Assembly (NCBI GenBank): GCA_964017185.1
Contig: OZ024878.1
Coordinates: forward strand, 13,463,351-13,527,350
DNA from: Rugalucina vietnamica
Lineage: Eukaryota; Mollusca; Bivalvia; Lucinida; Lucinidae
Direction of reading: 5' to 3'
DNA length: 64,000 bases
The notes under the pieces are model-generated. The model had not been told where the DNA came from and did not search any database. It saw only the letters and a list, made by a program, of their open reading frames with translations. Position 1 is the stretch's first letter, and every line of letters begins with the position of its first letter. Shown one piece after another: positions 21,330-32,884 of this stretch. The position numbers were made by a program, and so were the translations under genes.

Positions 21330-22589
21330 TTGATGGGAATACACAGTGGGCGTATGCTCAGCAACTTTACAGTTAGCATATTATAGTGTAAAATACATGT
21401 AGATCATTATATTATGACATGAAAACAACATTAAGTGTTTGCTAATTTCAAAAATGATGCGAAAGTAATTTTCGAAATACGTCAAGAGAATGTTGTCATG
21501 CATGTTACCATAACAAACGACATTAACATCTTCGACATATTTAGATACAAGCAATGCAACATTTCATAACCTCTGGGTAATGTTTTTGTGCATTTTTTCT
21601 GAGATAGACAAAACATTATTCAATCTGAGCACCAACTGACACAATACGTGACAAGGTAAGCATAGACCAGGAACCAGTACATGCACAGCCAACTTCTCCC
21701 AGAAAAAAATACCCTACAAACACAAATAAATTAAATTCATGGGATTTTACACAGAAGAGAGGTTACCCAAAGATGTCGATTTAATTGTATTATTTGAGCC
21801 ACTACATAAGAAAACCAACAAAAGGCTCTGGCGAAAACAAAGGCGCAGTCAGCTATGCGGTAACCGCTGAATCAGCACTTTTTAGCTACAATCCCTCTTC
21901 TACTTAAATACAAAATTTCAAGCCTCTAACCATATTCTGTGACTGTACAGCCTGGTTTGTGTCGAACCAGGTCGGAAACAAAATATGTTGGTTTTCTCAT
22001 GCACAGGCTCATTCTGTTGTGTCTGTCTTTAAAACTTTCTGGGATTCAGGTTGACAATAATTTTCCGCTTTGTTTGACAATGCTCCATTCGTAGGCTTCA
22101 CTGAAAGACAAAACATCTATTCATTCTTGTTCAGATGCAATTAGCATGAACAGCGTGTCTACATAAATTAATCAGAAATCAAGCAAACTAGTCAGACATA
22201 CGGGCGCCTTTACAAAGTCCATAGTTCTTATTTTTGAACTGAAACAAATGACCCTGTTAGCTATTATTTGAGTAAGTTGCCTTTGTTAACTTTGCTCCCA
22301 TTCAGCTATGGCCCAGACAATTGAATGAAAAAGTGGCAGTGTAAAGAACACTGCTTGAACTTGATAACGCCTTCCATCGTGCTTCAGAGGCACTTATTTA
22401 TACTTCAAAGAATCTTGTCTAATCCCAGCATATGGCTTTAACAATAAATAATTGTTCAGTTACACGACAGCTTTTGTATATCTGGGTGCAGCTATGATAT
22501 TTTATTACATATAAAAAGTGTACCTCGGCCAGAAAAGGGCATGGCTAGGACCTTATAACATGTTTAATGTTGCCAATTCTTTGCGTACC

Positions 22590-22590
<1 letters not shown>
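21330..22590 (+). repeat. Duplicated block P, copy A
   Basis: A roughly 1.2-kb block ending at a (TATC)n microsatellite. It recurs at 26848-28345 and, with its two halves in swapped order, at 38945-40110. Recognisable landmarks are CACAGTGGGCGTATGCTCAG, the run AATTAATCAGAAATCAAGCA and CTGGGTGCAGCTATGATATT. Copy A contains an M1 (21799-22015) and lacks the M2 found in copy B. Confidence 0.8.
21799..22015 (+). mobile_element. MITE family M1, copy d
   Basis: From GAGCCACTACATAAGAAAAC to GCACAGGCTC, with a decayed central palindrome (GCGGTAACCGCTGAATC). The copy at 27541-27769 is at the same place in the paralogous block, so this insertion predates the duplication. Confidence 0.7.
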
Positions 22591-22657
<67 letters not shown>

Positions 22658-22680
22658 GTCTGTCTGTCTGTCTATCTGCC
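22591..22680 (+). repeat. (TATC)n/(TGTC)n microsatellite
   Basis: About 16 TCTA units followed by TCTG units. It forms the junction between blocks P and X, as it does at 28347-28470 and, in inverted form, at 61096-61232. Confidence 0.95.
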
Positions 22681-22850
22681 TGCCTGTCGCGTTGTGCATC
22701 TCGTAGGAGTACTCGATTTCATTCAGTATAACCGAATAATTCTGAATGACATAAACACGTGCATTTATATCCTTCTGAAAAGTTATTTCCATTCTAATCT
22801 GTTAACGGCAATATATGATTTTCTGTTTAATGATTCGGCAAAAGATGATC
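22681..22850 (+). repeat. Block X, copy A, left part
   Basis: Starts near CTGCCTGTCGCGTTGTGCAT and ends AAAGATGATC, where the Naiad copy is inserted. It continues without loss at 24951 after the insertion, as shown by the uninterrupted paralogue at 28827-29682. Confidence 0.85.
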
Positions 22851-22853
22851 AGG

Positions 22854-24330
22854 AGCTTGATGGTACCAGGGCTTATCTGGAGACAGATACTGATGAGGTG
22901 TCTGTAGTAAATGCCCACTTAAACGATTTACCTGTTAAGTTTTCTGTTTGTGTCAATGAAGGCCAAGACAAACTTCCTACGATGTATTGGTTACCTAAGC
23001 TTCACAAAAGACCATACAAAGCTAGATTTATTGCAAATTCTAGCTCTTGTACTACCACTGAACTTTCTAAATTATTAACTTCTTGTCTTACTGCTATCAA
23101 ATCTCATGTTATAAGATACTGTGAGACAGTGTATGAAACTTCAAATAAAAATTGGTTTTGGTCAATAAAAAATTCTGGTGAGGTGCTCAGTAAATTGAAG
23201 TGTAGAGGGTTCCGTGCGACAAGCTTGTCCACATATGATTTTTCTACTCTGTATACAACATTACCACATAATCTAATTAAAGAAAAACTTCTGGATTTGA
23301 TAGAGTGGACCTTCAAAAGGGCATTAAAAACTATGGTTCACTTTATTTGGCATGTAATGACAGAAAGGCTTTTTTCACTTCCTCTGACCAAAGTCGGTAT
23401 ACCCTTTGGTCATGTCAGAATGTGTGCGATGCCTTATCCTATCTCCTTGATAATATTTATATTAGATTTGGGACCAAGTTATACAGACAAATTGTTGGAA
23501 TTCCGATGGGTACAAATTGCGCACCTCTCGTAGCTGATTTATTTTTATACTGCTACGAAAGAGATTTCATGGATTCTCTTAACCATGATAATCAAGCTGA
23601 TGTTATCGAGGCTTTTAATTCCACATCTAGGTACCTCTATGACCTTTTGAACATTGACAACCCTTATTTTGAAGGTATGGTCAATCAAATTTATCCACCT
23701 GAACTTCAGTTGAACAAAGCTAATATCTCAGATACCGAAGCCCCCTTTTTAGATCTACATCTTTCTGTTGCAAATGGATTTGTTTCTTCTAAAATTTATG
23801 ATAAGCGCGATGACTTTGATTTTGATATAGTAAATTTTCCTTTTTTGGATGGTGACGTTCCTCGTCGTGCTTCTTATGGTGTATACATTTCGCAACTTAT
23901 TAGGTTTGCTAGAGTCTGCAATCATGTTACAGACTTCAACGCTCGAAATAAATGTTTAACGGCAAAACTTCTCCAACAGGGCTATCGGTATCATAAACTT
24001 CGAAAAACCTTTTCTAAATTTTATCGTAGACACTATGAATTGATTTCCAAATATAATGTTGGGTTAAAGACACTTTTAAGTGAGGGCCTTTCGGAACCTG
24101 AATTTTATGGTGACTTGGTTTACAAATTAAAGAAACTTAAAGGAATAAATGATTTTTCTCTTCAGTTCGGAAAAATCATATCACGTTACAGACGTATAGG
24201 TTATAACTTGAATGTTATGCGACAGTCTGCATGCTTAGTTTTTAACCCAATCATGGTTGATAACTATGCTGCCTTCTTTAATTGCACGCCGGTGGGTCGG
24301 GCGTCAGACTCTATGATGGCCCCGACTTAA
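22854..24330 (+). pseudogene. Naiad reverse transcriptase, broken copy
   Basis: The sequence matches the RT of copy 2 but is inactivated. It lacks the N-terminal part including the CxC linker. One A is missing from the A-run at 23325-23330 (five here, six in copy 2), shifting the frame, and the first catalytic aspartate of YLDD is changed to Tyr (YLYD, codon TAT at 23638-23640). A plus-strand frame that starts upstream at 22694 reads by chance from block X into the RT, so its first 50 or so residues are target DNA and not element. The reading frame ends at a TAA at 24328-24330, inside the predicted SECIS hairpin. Confidence 0.9.
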
Positions 24331-24376
24331 AGCTATTCATTTTAGTTGGTTGGGGCCGGAGCTTCTTGTCTGTTGC
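24301..24376 (+). promoter_or_regulatory. Predicted SECIS element, Naiad copy 1
   Basis: Identical in sequence to the hairpin at 54310-54385 described there: AUGA/GGAG core, ten-pair helix, AA in the apical loop 12 nt after AUGA, and a lower CAGAC/GUCUG helix. Confidence 0.6.
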
Positions 24377-24950
24377 TTGGCCCACCGGGGTCCAACTGGT
24401 GTTTTTCTTTTGCTCCGGAGTTAGTAGGTTATTCGGCGCCCAGGGATCTCCATCGTCGGGCAGCTTACTCAATCTGTGAGTCCTGGTTTTTGATTCATCA
24501 GGATGTTTATCATGATTTATTTGTTTGTTCTTGATGATTCATTGACTAGTTAGAGATTCACCAAGAGGACCGAAGAACTAACTAAATGTTGTGAACCACT
24601 GCAGAAGCTGAGGGTGAGGTTAGGTACCTGTAAAACCGGTTTAAGCCCGCCAGTAACTTTGTGTTACTGATCGTTCCAAGTCGATACTTCTGTGGTGGTT
24701 CTTTTTGTTTTATGTCTTGGTGTTTAAAATTTTTTGTGCTGTTGGCGCCTTAGGTATGTTTTCATATTTTTAGTTAAGTTAAGGTAACTGAGTGGCCACC
24801 TATTGGGAAAATAGCTGCTCATTCGGCTTACGATATGTTTCATGGTGTGAGTGCCTGATTGTTAGTTTGGTTTTTTCCCACCTCGGTTTTTGGAGTGGGG
24901 GTCTTTTTCTGGTTGCGCCTTTTCCTGATCTTTGCCTACTTGTACCTTTT

Positions 24951-25648
24951 CATTGTTCAAATGACATTACTCGGATTGATTCTTTGACAGCTACAAATGC
25001 TGACAAATCTCGATTTAATAGCTCTTGAATTGGTTAGATTCAATGTAAATTTTATTGTTCTTGATTTATCCGAGTCCATTGTTCCACTGTAAACCAGTGT
25101 TGCAAAATTACTAAAAGAGACATTACAATGCCAGAGAAAGTACGACATCTAAGGAGGTAAATTTTACAGTTGCACTTGTAGAATCCATGTTTATTGAATT
25201 TATGACTCTTGCTTGTGCAAAGGAGATCAAAGGACGGTCATAACGAAAGGATTATCATATCTCTGAGAGAGGTAATAAAGATGCTTATAAACGATAATTT
25301 CCTGTTGCACCACTGTCAATTGGTTTTATGGACTCATGTCACACGTGCATCAAGATTGCCTCATCCTATTCATAAGAATATAGGTCTTTAAAGACACACA
25401 TTTTATTTATTAGCACTCTAATGACTAAAATTCCTCAATTCGGCATTCATCGATTCCTGAAATATATTGGACAGCTATCTGAAATTGTTTGCTGGAAACA
25501 TATTGGCACTGGAGTGTGAACGCCATAGAATAATATTAACACAAGCTAAAATATAAAGAACCATAAGTTTTAAGCCTGGCCAGATAAACTATATGGGACA
25601 AGACCTTCTTTCGAAATGAAAATTATGTTTTGTAAAATCAGTTGCAAA
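24951..25648 (+). repeat. Block X, copy A, right part
   Basis: Paralogue of 28991-29682 and, in reverse, of 51246-52077 plus 54957-55400. It contains the sequence ATCCTATTCATAAGAATATA (25364-25383), which is the empty counterpart of the site into which Naiad copy 2 is inserted. Confidence 0.85.
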
Positions 25649-25986
25649 GTATAGGATATAACTTAAATGTTATGCGACAGTCTGCATGCTTAGTTTTTAA
25701 CCTAATTATGATTGATAAATATTCCTTAATTGTACGCCAATGGGTCGGGCGTCAGACTCTATGATGGCCCCGACTTAAAGCTATGCATTTAAGTTGGTTG
25801 GGGCTGGAGCTTCTTGTCTGTTTCTTGGCCCACCGGGATTCGACTGGTGTCTTTCTTTTGCTCCAGATTTTCAGTGTTGTTGTTAGGCGCCAAGGGCTGC
25901 CCATTGACGGGCAGCTTATTGTATCCTATTGTATCTGTGAGTCCTGTTTTTTTTTTTATTTTTTTTTTTTTTATTTTTTTTTTTTT

Positions 25987-26025
<39 letters not shown>

Positions 26026-26838
26026 CGCCAGTGATTTTACATTACTGATGTTCCAAGGCGATACTTCTGTGATAGTTCCTATTGTTTTTTTTTTTTTGTC
26101 TTGGTGTTTAAAAACTTTTTGTGCTGTTGGCGCCTTATGTATGTTTTCAAAATTGTCTACAACTGCAACTGCACGGTTTGAGTCTAGTGGCTTGACCATC
26201 GTGTTAGTAGGATTCCGGGTCGTTTCGCCAAGGACCGTGTAAACACCCAAAAACACCCATGCAAACCTCCCTTTGGTTGGTAACATTTGTACCAAGGGTG
26301 CAGTTGGTACCAAAAATGGGGCAAATTGTAAAATTCGTGGAATTGGTGCATGATTGCATTCTATCTAAGCAACAACGGAATGAAATGAACCGACGGGTCA
26401 CGTATGAAAGCTTTGACCGCGCCCCACCTGTGTAGCCAATTACACTCTATCCAAGCCACAACGGAATGAAATGAATCGACAGTATTGTGACGGTCGATTG
26501 TCAGGTATGAATGCTTTGACCGCGCAGCGTTTTATTTCTGTTCAGACAAATGCACCACGATGAAATGGGAGTACGGTCAGATTCTTTGACATTCTAGTTT
26601 ATATATGCGAAGCGTAGTCCAAGCTTTTTGTTAAAGCTTATACTTGTTTTAGTTAAGTTTAAACTTTAGGTAACTGAGTGGCCACCTATTGGAAAAATAG
26701 CTGCTCATTCGGCTTCCGCTATGTTTTAATGGTATAAGTACCTGATTGTTTATTTAGGTTTTTCCCACCTCGGTTTTTGGAATGGGAATCTTTTTCTGAT
26801 TGTGCCTTTTCCTGATCGTTGCCTACTTGTACCTTTTT
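25649..26838 (+). repeat. Naiad 3' fragment with two interruptions
   Basis: Begins within the last codons of the Naiad frame, includes a SECIS-like hairpin at about 25749-25824, and ends TTGCCTACTTGTACCTTTTT. It is interrupted by a T-rich/(ATT)n expansion at 25949-26024 and by about 490 bp of foreign sequence at 26147-26640 that joins TATGTTTTC to TTTTAGTTAAG of the tail. Confidence 0.8.
26147..26640. other. Unidentified insertion in the Naiad tail
   Basis: Interrupts the Naiad tail between two parts that are contiguous elsewhere. It holds an internal imperfect repeat (around CAACGGAATGAAATGAACCG and CACAACGGAATGAAATGAAT) and GC-richer text than its surroundings. It has no coding frame of note and no recognised family. 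Confidence 0.4.
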
Positions 26839-27056
26839 AAAGCATACACAGTGGACTTATGCTCAGCTACTTTGTAGTTAGCACATTAGGGTGTAAATAC
26901 ATGTCGTTTATATATATTATGGTCTGACTACACTGTTAACTGTTTGCTATTTTCGAACTACGTCAGTAGAATGTTGTGATACCTGGCACCATAATTAAAT
27001 AACGTTTCAAAAACAGCAAGATCATCATCAACAACAAATACAAACAATGCAACAGG

Positions 27057-27325
27057 CATTACGAAAACACGCCCATGTAATATACAAAATTTTCCTAATC
27101 TGTTAAAATTTTAGCTGAAAAAAAAAAGAATATTTTTTTTTTATTTTTGCTCAAAACACAGATTGCGGGTACAAGTTAAAACCGCCTCCGGCGCGAGGCG
27201 GTTCTTACAAGTACCCACAATCTATGCTTTAGATCAAAAATAAGAAAAATAAGTATACCCCTGCAAACCGCAGTTTTTCTATGTAAAAGTGGGGTTTTAG
27301 GAGGTATACTTTTCATGGACATTTT
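27057..27325 (-). mobile_element. Foldback MITE family M2, copy c
   Basis: Full-length inverted copy from CATTACGAAAACACGCCCAT to about CATGGACATTTTTTCTTATG, with the central palindrome around AACCGCCTCCGGCGCGAGGC. The corresponding place in block P copy A (near 21575) has no insertion. Confidence 0.7.
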
Positions 27326-27540
27326 TTCTTATGATAATGTTTTGTGCATTTTTCTGAGATACACGTACAAAAGCATCATTCAATCTGATTACCAGCTGAC
27401 ACAACAAGTGACAAGGTAAGAAAAGACTAGGAACCAGGGCATCCAGAGCCAACTTCCTCCAGAAAAGAAACTCCATAATTTCAATGGGAATTCACACAGA
27501 AGAAATGTTACCCAAAAGATGCCGATTAAATTGTATTACT

Positions 27541-27769
27541 TGAGCCACTGCTTGAGAAATCCAACAAATGCTTAGGCGAAAACAAAGGCGCAGATCAGCT
27601 GTGCAGAAATTGCAAAGCTGATAAGCGCCTTTGTTTTCGCTACACATGTTGTACAATATCTCGTCTATTTGAACCCAAAATTTCAAGTTTCTAGCTTGCT
27701 TCTGTGACTGTACAGACCGGACCAGGTCGGAAACCCAAACTGATGGTTTTCTCATGCACAGGCTCATTT
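27541..27769 (+). mobile_element. MITE family M1, copy e
   Basis: From GAGCCACTGCTTGAGAAATC to GCACAGGCTCA, with a slightly decayed palindrome. Orthologous by position to copy d at 21799. Confidence 0.7.
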
Positions 27770-28346
27770 TGTTGTGTCTGTCTTTAAAAGTTTCTGAGAT
27801 TCAGGTTGACAATAATGTTCCGCTTTGTTCGACAATGCTTCATTCGTATGCTTCGCTCAGACAAAACAGTATTCATCTTGTTCAGATGCAATTAGCATGG
27901 ACGTGTTGTCTACATAAATTAATCAGAAATCAAGCAAACAAGTCAGACATACGGGCGCCTTTACAAAGTCCATAGTTCTTATTTTGAACTGAAACCAATA
28001 GCCCTGTAAGCTATCATTTGAGTAAGTTACATTTGTTAACTTTGCTCCCATTCAGCTATGGCCCAGACGTTTGTATGAAAAATAGCAGTATAAGGAGCAC
28101 TGCTTGAACTTGAAAAACGCCTTCCATCGCGCTTCAAAGGCACTTATTTATACTTCAAAGAATCTTGTCTATTCACAGCATATGGCTTCAACAATAAATA
28201 ATTGTTCAGTTACACGACAGCCTTTGTATATCTGGGTGCAGCTATGATATTTTATTACATATAAAAAGTGTACCTCGGTCAGAAAAGGACATGGCTAGGA
28301 CCTTGTAACATGTTTAATGTTGCCAATTATTTGCATACCATCGTGT

Positions 28347-28774
28347 ATCTATCTATATATCTATCTATCGATCGACCGATCTATCTATCTATCTATCACC
28401 ATGATCGATCATCATCATCATTATCGATCGATCGATCTGTCTGTCTGTCTATCTGTCTATCTATCTATCTATCGTTCCAAGTCGATACTTCTGTGGTGGT
28501 TCTTTTTGTTTCATGTCTTGGTGTTAAAAAAAAAATTTTGTGCTGTTGGCGCCTTATGTATGTTTTCATATTTTTAGTTAAGTTAAGGTAACTGAGTGGT
28601 CACCTATTGGGAAAATAGCTGCTCATTCGGCTTACGAAATGTTTTTATGGTATAAGTACCTGATTGTTAGTTTGTTTTTTCCCACCTCGGTTTTTGGAGT
28701 GGGAATCTTTCTCTGATTGCGCCTTTTCCTGATCTTTGCCTACTTGTACCTTTCTATGACTGTTTCTATCTACA

Positions 28775-28820
<46 letters not shown>

Positions 28821-28822
28821 TT
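28347..28822 (+). repeat. TATC microsatellite split by a Naiad tail
   Basis: Imperfect TATC/GATC repeats at 28347-28470 and TATC units at 28774-28822 flank a 285-bp Naiad tail (about 28472-28754) that runs from GTTCCAAGTCGATACTTCTG to GCCTACTTGTACCTTTC. The tail therefore inserted within the microsatellite. Confidence 0.9.
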
Positions 28823-28826
28823 ACTG

Positions 28827-29682
28827 CCTGTCGCGTTGTGCATCTCTTATGGAGTACTCGATTTCAGTATTAACGAATAATTCAGAATGACATAATCACG
28901 TGCATTTATATCCTTCTGAAAAGTTATTTCCATTCTAATCTGTTAACGGCAATATATGATTTCCTGTTTAATGATTCGGAAAAAGATGATCATTGTTCAA
29001 ATGACATTACTCGGATTGAGTTTTTGACAGCTACAAATGCTGAAAAATCTCGATTTAATAGCACTTGAATTGGTTAGATTCAATGTAAATTTTATTGTTC
29101 ATGATTCATCCGATTCCATTGTTCCACTGTAAACCAGTGTTGCAAAATTACTAAAAGAGACATTTTAATGAAAGGGAAAGTACGACATCTTATGGAGGTA
29201 AATTTTACAGTTGCATTTGTAGAATCCATGTTTATTGAATTTATGACTCTTGCTGGTGCAAAGGAGATCAAATGAATCATAATGAAAGGATTATCCTATC
29301 TCTGCGAGAGGTAATAAAAATGCCTATAGACGATAATTTCCTGTTGCACCACTGTCATTTGGTTTTATAGACTCATGTCACACGTGCATCAAAATTGCCT
29401 CATCCAATTCATAAGAATATAGGTCTTTAAAGACACACATTTTATTTATTAGCACTCTAATGACTAAAATTCCTCAATTCGGCATTCATCGATTCCTGAC
29501 ATATATTGGACAGCTATCTGAAATTGTTTGCTGGAAACATATTGGCACTGGAGTGTGAACGCCATAGAATAACATTAACACAAGCTAAAATATAAAGAAC
29601 CATAAGTTTTAAGCCTGGCCAGATAAACTATATGGGACAAGACCTTATCTCGAAATGAAAATTATGTTTTGTGAAATCATAG
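28827..29682 (+). repeat. Block X, copy B (empty Naiad site)
   Basis: Uninterrupted version of block X. The junction AAAGATGAT|CATTGTTCAA at 28990/28991 is the pre-insertion state of the site filled at 22851-24950. It also has the unfilled equivalent of the site occupied by Naiad copy 2 (near 29413). Confidence 0.9.
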
Positions 29683-29952
29683 GATAAATTTAAATGTTAT
29701 GCGACAGTCTGCATGCTTTGTTTTAACCCAATTATGGTTGATATCTATTCCTTAATTGCATGCCGGTGGGTCGTGCGTCAGACTATATGATGACCCCGAC
29801 TCTAAGCTATGCATTTAAGTTGGTTGGAGCTGGAGCTTCTTGTCTGTTTCTTGGCCCACCGGGGTTCGACTAGTGTTTTTCTTTTGCTCCAGATTTTCAG
29901 TGATGTTGCTAGGCGCCAAGGGCTGCCCATTTCCGGGCAGCTTATTGTATCT
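29683..29952 (+). repeat. Naiad fragment
   Basis: Covers the end of the coding frame, a degenerate SECIS region and the first part of the tail, from about ATGTTATGCGACAGTCTGCA to GGGCAGCTTATTGTATC. The 3' end of the tail is missing. Confidence 0.8.
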
Positions 29953-32480
29953 TATGGTAACTTATCTGAGATACCAAAATAAAGATACAAAATGCATAAC
30001 TTATTCAAGACTCAACGCATCCGCTATCATGTCTGACATTAATTTTGACAAGAAAATCTCAGTAGTATAAAGGAAGAAGCTGATATCAGACACATAACTA
30101 AACGACAATCATTTGAATTATGTCACAAGAAACAAACCATTTTGCTATCCGGACGCTACTGGAAAAGAATCAAACCAACAAAGAGAAATTTAGTTCTTAA
30201 CATTTTGAACACTGGAAAAATCACATATGTGCGCATTTAATTTCTAGAACGGGTCCATCAAGCACTACGTCCGTGTGGATAGTATGTTTCCGTCCATGTT
30301 CCATGACACCTCTGTCACGAGGTACCGAAGTGCTACTAAAACTAGGCTAGCCAACTGATCTAGCCCACATAGTAAAATAATTTTATTTGTTTGGTTTTAA
30401 AATAGGCTTTAAAAGTACAAGAAATGAAACGAAACAAGACAGTTCAAATTGTCTGAGTGACAACTATATATATCTGATCAAGTAAATTAATTGCTTCTTG
30501 CGTAAAACCAGAAAAAGACAAGTAAACAATGTTAAAGGTAATTGTCCTTTTAGATAACAATTTTTAGGCGCAATTCAAGTTTTAATTCTATTGCGGGGGC
30601 TCCTCAAGGAATTATCATTGCAATCAAATCAAAATTTAAATTAAGTATCGGTTCATACATTTTAAAAGTCTTTTTTTCTATTACTGATAAGAGTCTTTTT
30701 AGCTGCCTCGCTATTTTTGTCATATAGTTGAAATACTGTACGCTTCAGAGGGATTGCATTACTATTATAACAACATTCGCCGCCAGTCTGTATCAAGGAC
30801 GTAAAAATTCTCATTTACACAACATGTCAAAAGAAGATTCTTTACCCCTTACATATCGCTTCGGAGTCCGACGTTCTTCCATAGAGTTCATTCCGAAATC
30901 ATGCCCATGCAATATACAGAGATTTTATCAGCTGTAAAGATTTAAAATTTCATCAGAAAATTGTGATTTTTTCTTATTTTTGCTCAAAACAAAGATTTAG
31001 TGTACACGTTAGAACCGCCTCGCCGAGAAAGGTAAGGAAAATAGGTATACTCATGTAAACTTCAGTTTTGCTATATAAAAGTGGGGTATAGTGGGGTATA
31101 CTTTTAATGGACATATTTTCCTGATGCATCTCGCCCCGGAGTCCGACGTTCTTCCACAGAGTTACCACACTCCCCTGATTTTAGATACGTGTAAACGTCT
31201 TAGCTGGATGGCTGCTCATCAATATCCTGAAACTGCGAAATGCCTGTGATTTTTATAGGATTCTTGATTTATTACATTCGTGCACGCAAATTGTCTATTT
31301 CATTGTGTCACTTTGATTTGAAACAGGTATAAGATTTCACGAATTTGATTGCTCTGTAACTTGTATCCGTTGCCTCATCAATTTTTTTTAGATTTACTTC
31401 GTTTTTATAGTTGGATGCAGTATCGTAGCGCAACAATGCCACGTCAGTTGGTCCAATTAAAAGCGACCACCTGCAAATAAAATGTTTTATTTACTGGCAT
31501 AGAGTGGACAATTCCATATAGCACGTATTTAGTTTGTGTGCTTAATTTTTCATTAACACTTCTGACGCATAATCATAGAAAGCATGTGAACTTAATGGTT
31601 CCGAGTTCTAACACTTCTCCGCTCCACATAGATATATTTTACTGAACATCTTCTTTCTTGTCAGAAGACCTCACAATAGTTTACTAAACTAGGACTGTGC
31701 CACGGAGATCGTTATCTACTAAAACAATTAAATGATAAGCTTTGTGTATGTGTCATTTATCCAGATTTGCTCGAAATACAATTAATTTTCTTGATCAGAT
31801 ATACGTACCTCGTATTATAGTTTCATCTTGACATTTAAACTGTTTTAAACTGTTCCAAAGGATCAAGCTTTTATATTTTAATCTTTCAAATTCCCTTCAA
31901 GTGCTCTTTATTTCAGAAAATATATCTTGCTTGTACATTCTACTACATAGGAATGTTCAGACGAAGTTTGAGTCAATCTGTAATAGCGTTGTCTTTCACT
32001 AAACCCGTGCGGTGGAAAAGCATGCTCACCGACCAAGGGTGGTTTGCTGCGCAATATACTCGACACTTTCTCGCTTCACAAAGTTTCTAGTTTGAAATTT
32101 GTATATCTATTTATAGCACACCTTTATAGTGTATTCAATATGTATTTAAGACCTTTTCAGGAGCATTAAAGGACAAAACGAAATAATGTTGTTTTGAGCA
32201 GTTCATTGACAATGTGATACTTAATGTTTTGTTTTCATAACGACCCGATCGACAGTTGCACTCATCAATGGCGTTAACGTCAGAAAATCCCATGAAATAC
32301 GTCTGTCAACTATCATGGTGTGAAACAGGCGACAAGGAGTCGGTACAAGCATAGACAAACACACCTCCATAAAAACTGAGCGGGAAATCACTGAAGGAAC
32401 ATATATGTAAGATAAACTAAAATATGAATTATAACTGTTATATCCAGGGAGTCCCGATAGGTAACCGGTCCTCAACTGTC
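29953..32480 (+). repeat. Left arm of large inverted duplication
   Basis: The sequence recurs in reverse complement at about 45950-49345 (minus a Naiad insertion there). Shared landmarks include TGTCTGACATTAATTTTGAC, the M2 copy at 30895-31130, the stretch around AAAGCGACCACCTGCAAATA and GACAAGGAGTCGGTACAAGC. The arms are diverged by substitutions and small indels, so this is an old duplication or two copies of a dispersed repeat. It holds no coding frame that I can support. Confidence 0.8.
30895..31130 (-). mobile_element. Foldback MITE family M2, copy d
   Basis: Starts CGAAATCATGCCCATGCAAT and ends near ACATATTTTCCTGATGCAT, with a shortened central palindrome (GTTAGAACCGCCTCGCCGAG). Its counterpart in the right arm is at 48345-48570. 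Confidence 0.65.
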
Positions 32481-32884
32481 AATAGAAATCTGAAGTCGAC
32501 AAGTTTATGTAGTTTCTTGACTTGCTTGCTATATACGTTTTTCTCCTTCCAGAACTATTTGCTATTTATCTTTTTTTTATCTTCTGATACTGAGTCGATC
32601 AATTTCCGATCATCACCTCAGGTATGCAAAAGTCCCCTGTTCTTTATTCAAATATAGGTGGTAGAATTCCTATGTATTTACAATGAAAACATTTCTTGAA
32701 TCACTATTTTATGCGATAGGACATCATAATTTTGTGTTTCGTATTGCCACTCGATGACAAGTAATTCTGTTTTGCTGGATGAACACAGGCATCGGCTTGT
32801 AAATCTTTTTGGACACCTTCATTTTGTTATATAATAATACATATGTCTCCCATTGTTAAGACCACGATACTGAGCAATCGAATA
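32481..32884. repeat. Part of dispersed block W
   Basis: About 400 bp related to 62608-62960 (shared AGTTTCTTGACTTGC-like and AACACAGGCATCGGCTTGTA stretches). No coding content. Confidence 0.6.

Larger units (their letters stand above)
22851..24950 (+). mobile_element. Naiad Penelope-like element, copy 1 (5' truncated)
   Basis: A 2.1-kb insertion defined by comparison with the empty paralogous site at 28990/28991: the left flank ...AAAGATGAT(C) and the right flank CATTGTTCAA are contiguous there. The 5' end lies within the reverse transcriptase frame (equivalent to about 52859 in copy 2) and the 3' end is CTTGTACCTTTT. At most one base of target duplication or microhomology is visible. Nearly identical to copy 2. 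Confidence 0.9.
26848..28345 (+). repeat. Duplicated block P, copy B
   Basis: Paralogue of 21330-22590. It carries an extra M2 (27057-27325) absent from copy A and shares the M1 insertion (27541-27769). Confidence 0.8.

Noticed and set aside
22694-22850. N-terminal domain of Naiad copy 1
   Set aside because: The open frame reads from block X into the element by chance. The same upstream sequence occurs at 28840-28990 without any Naiad.
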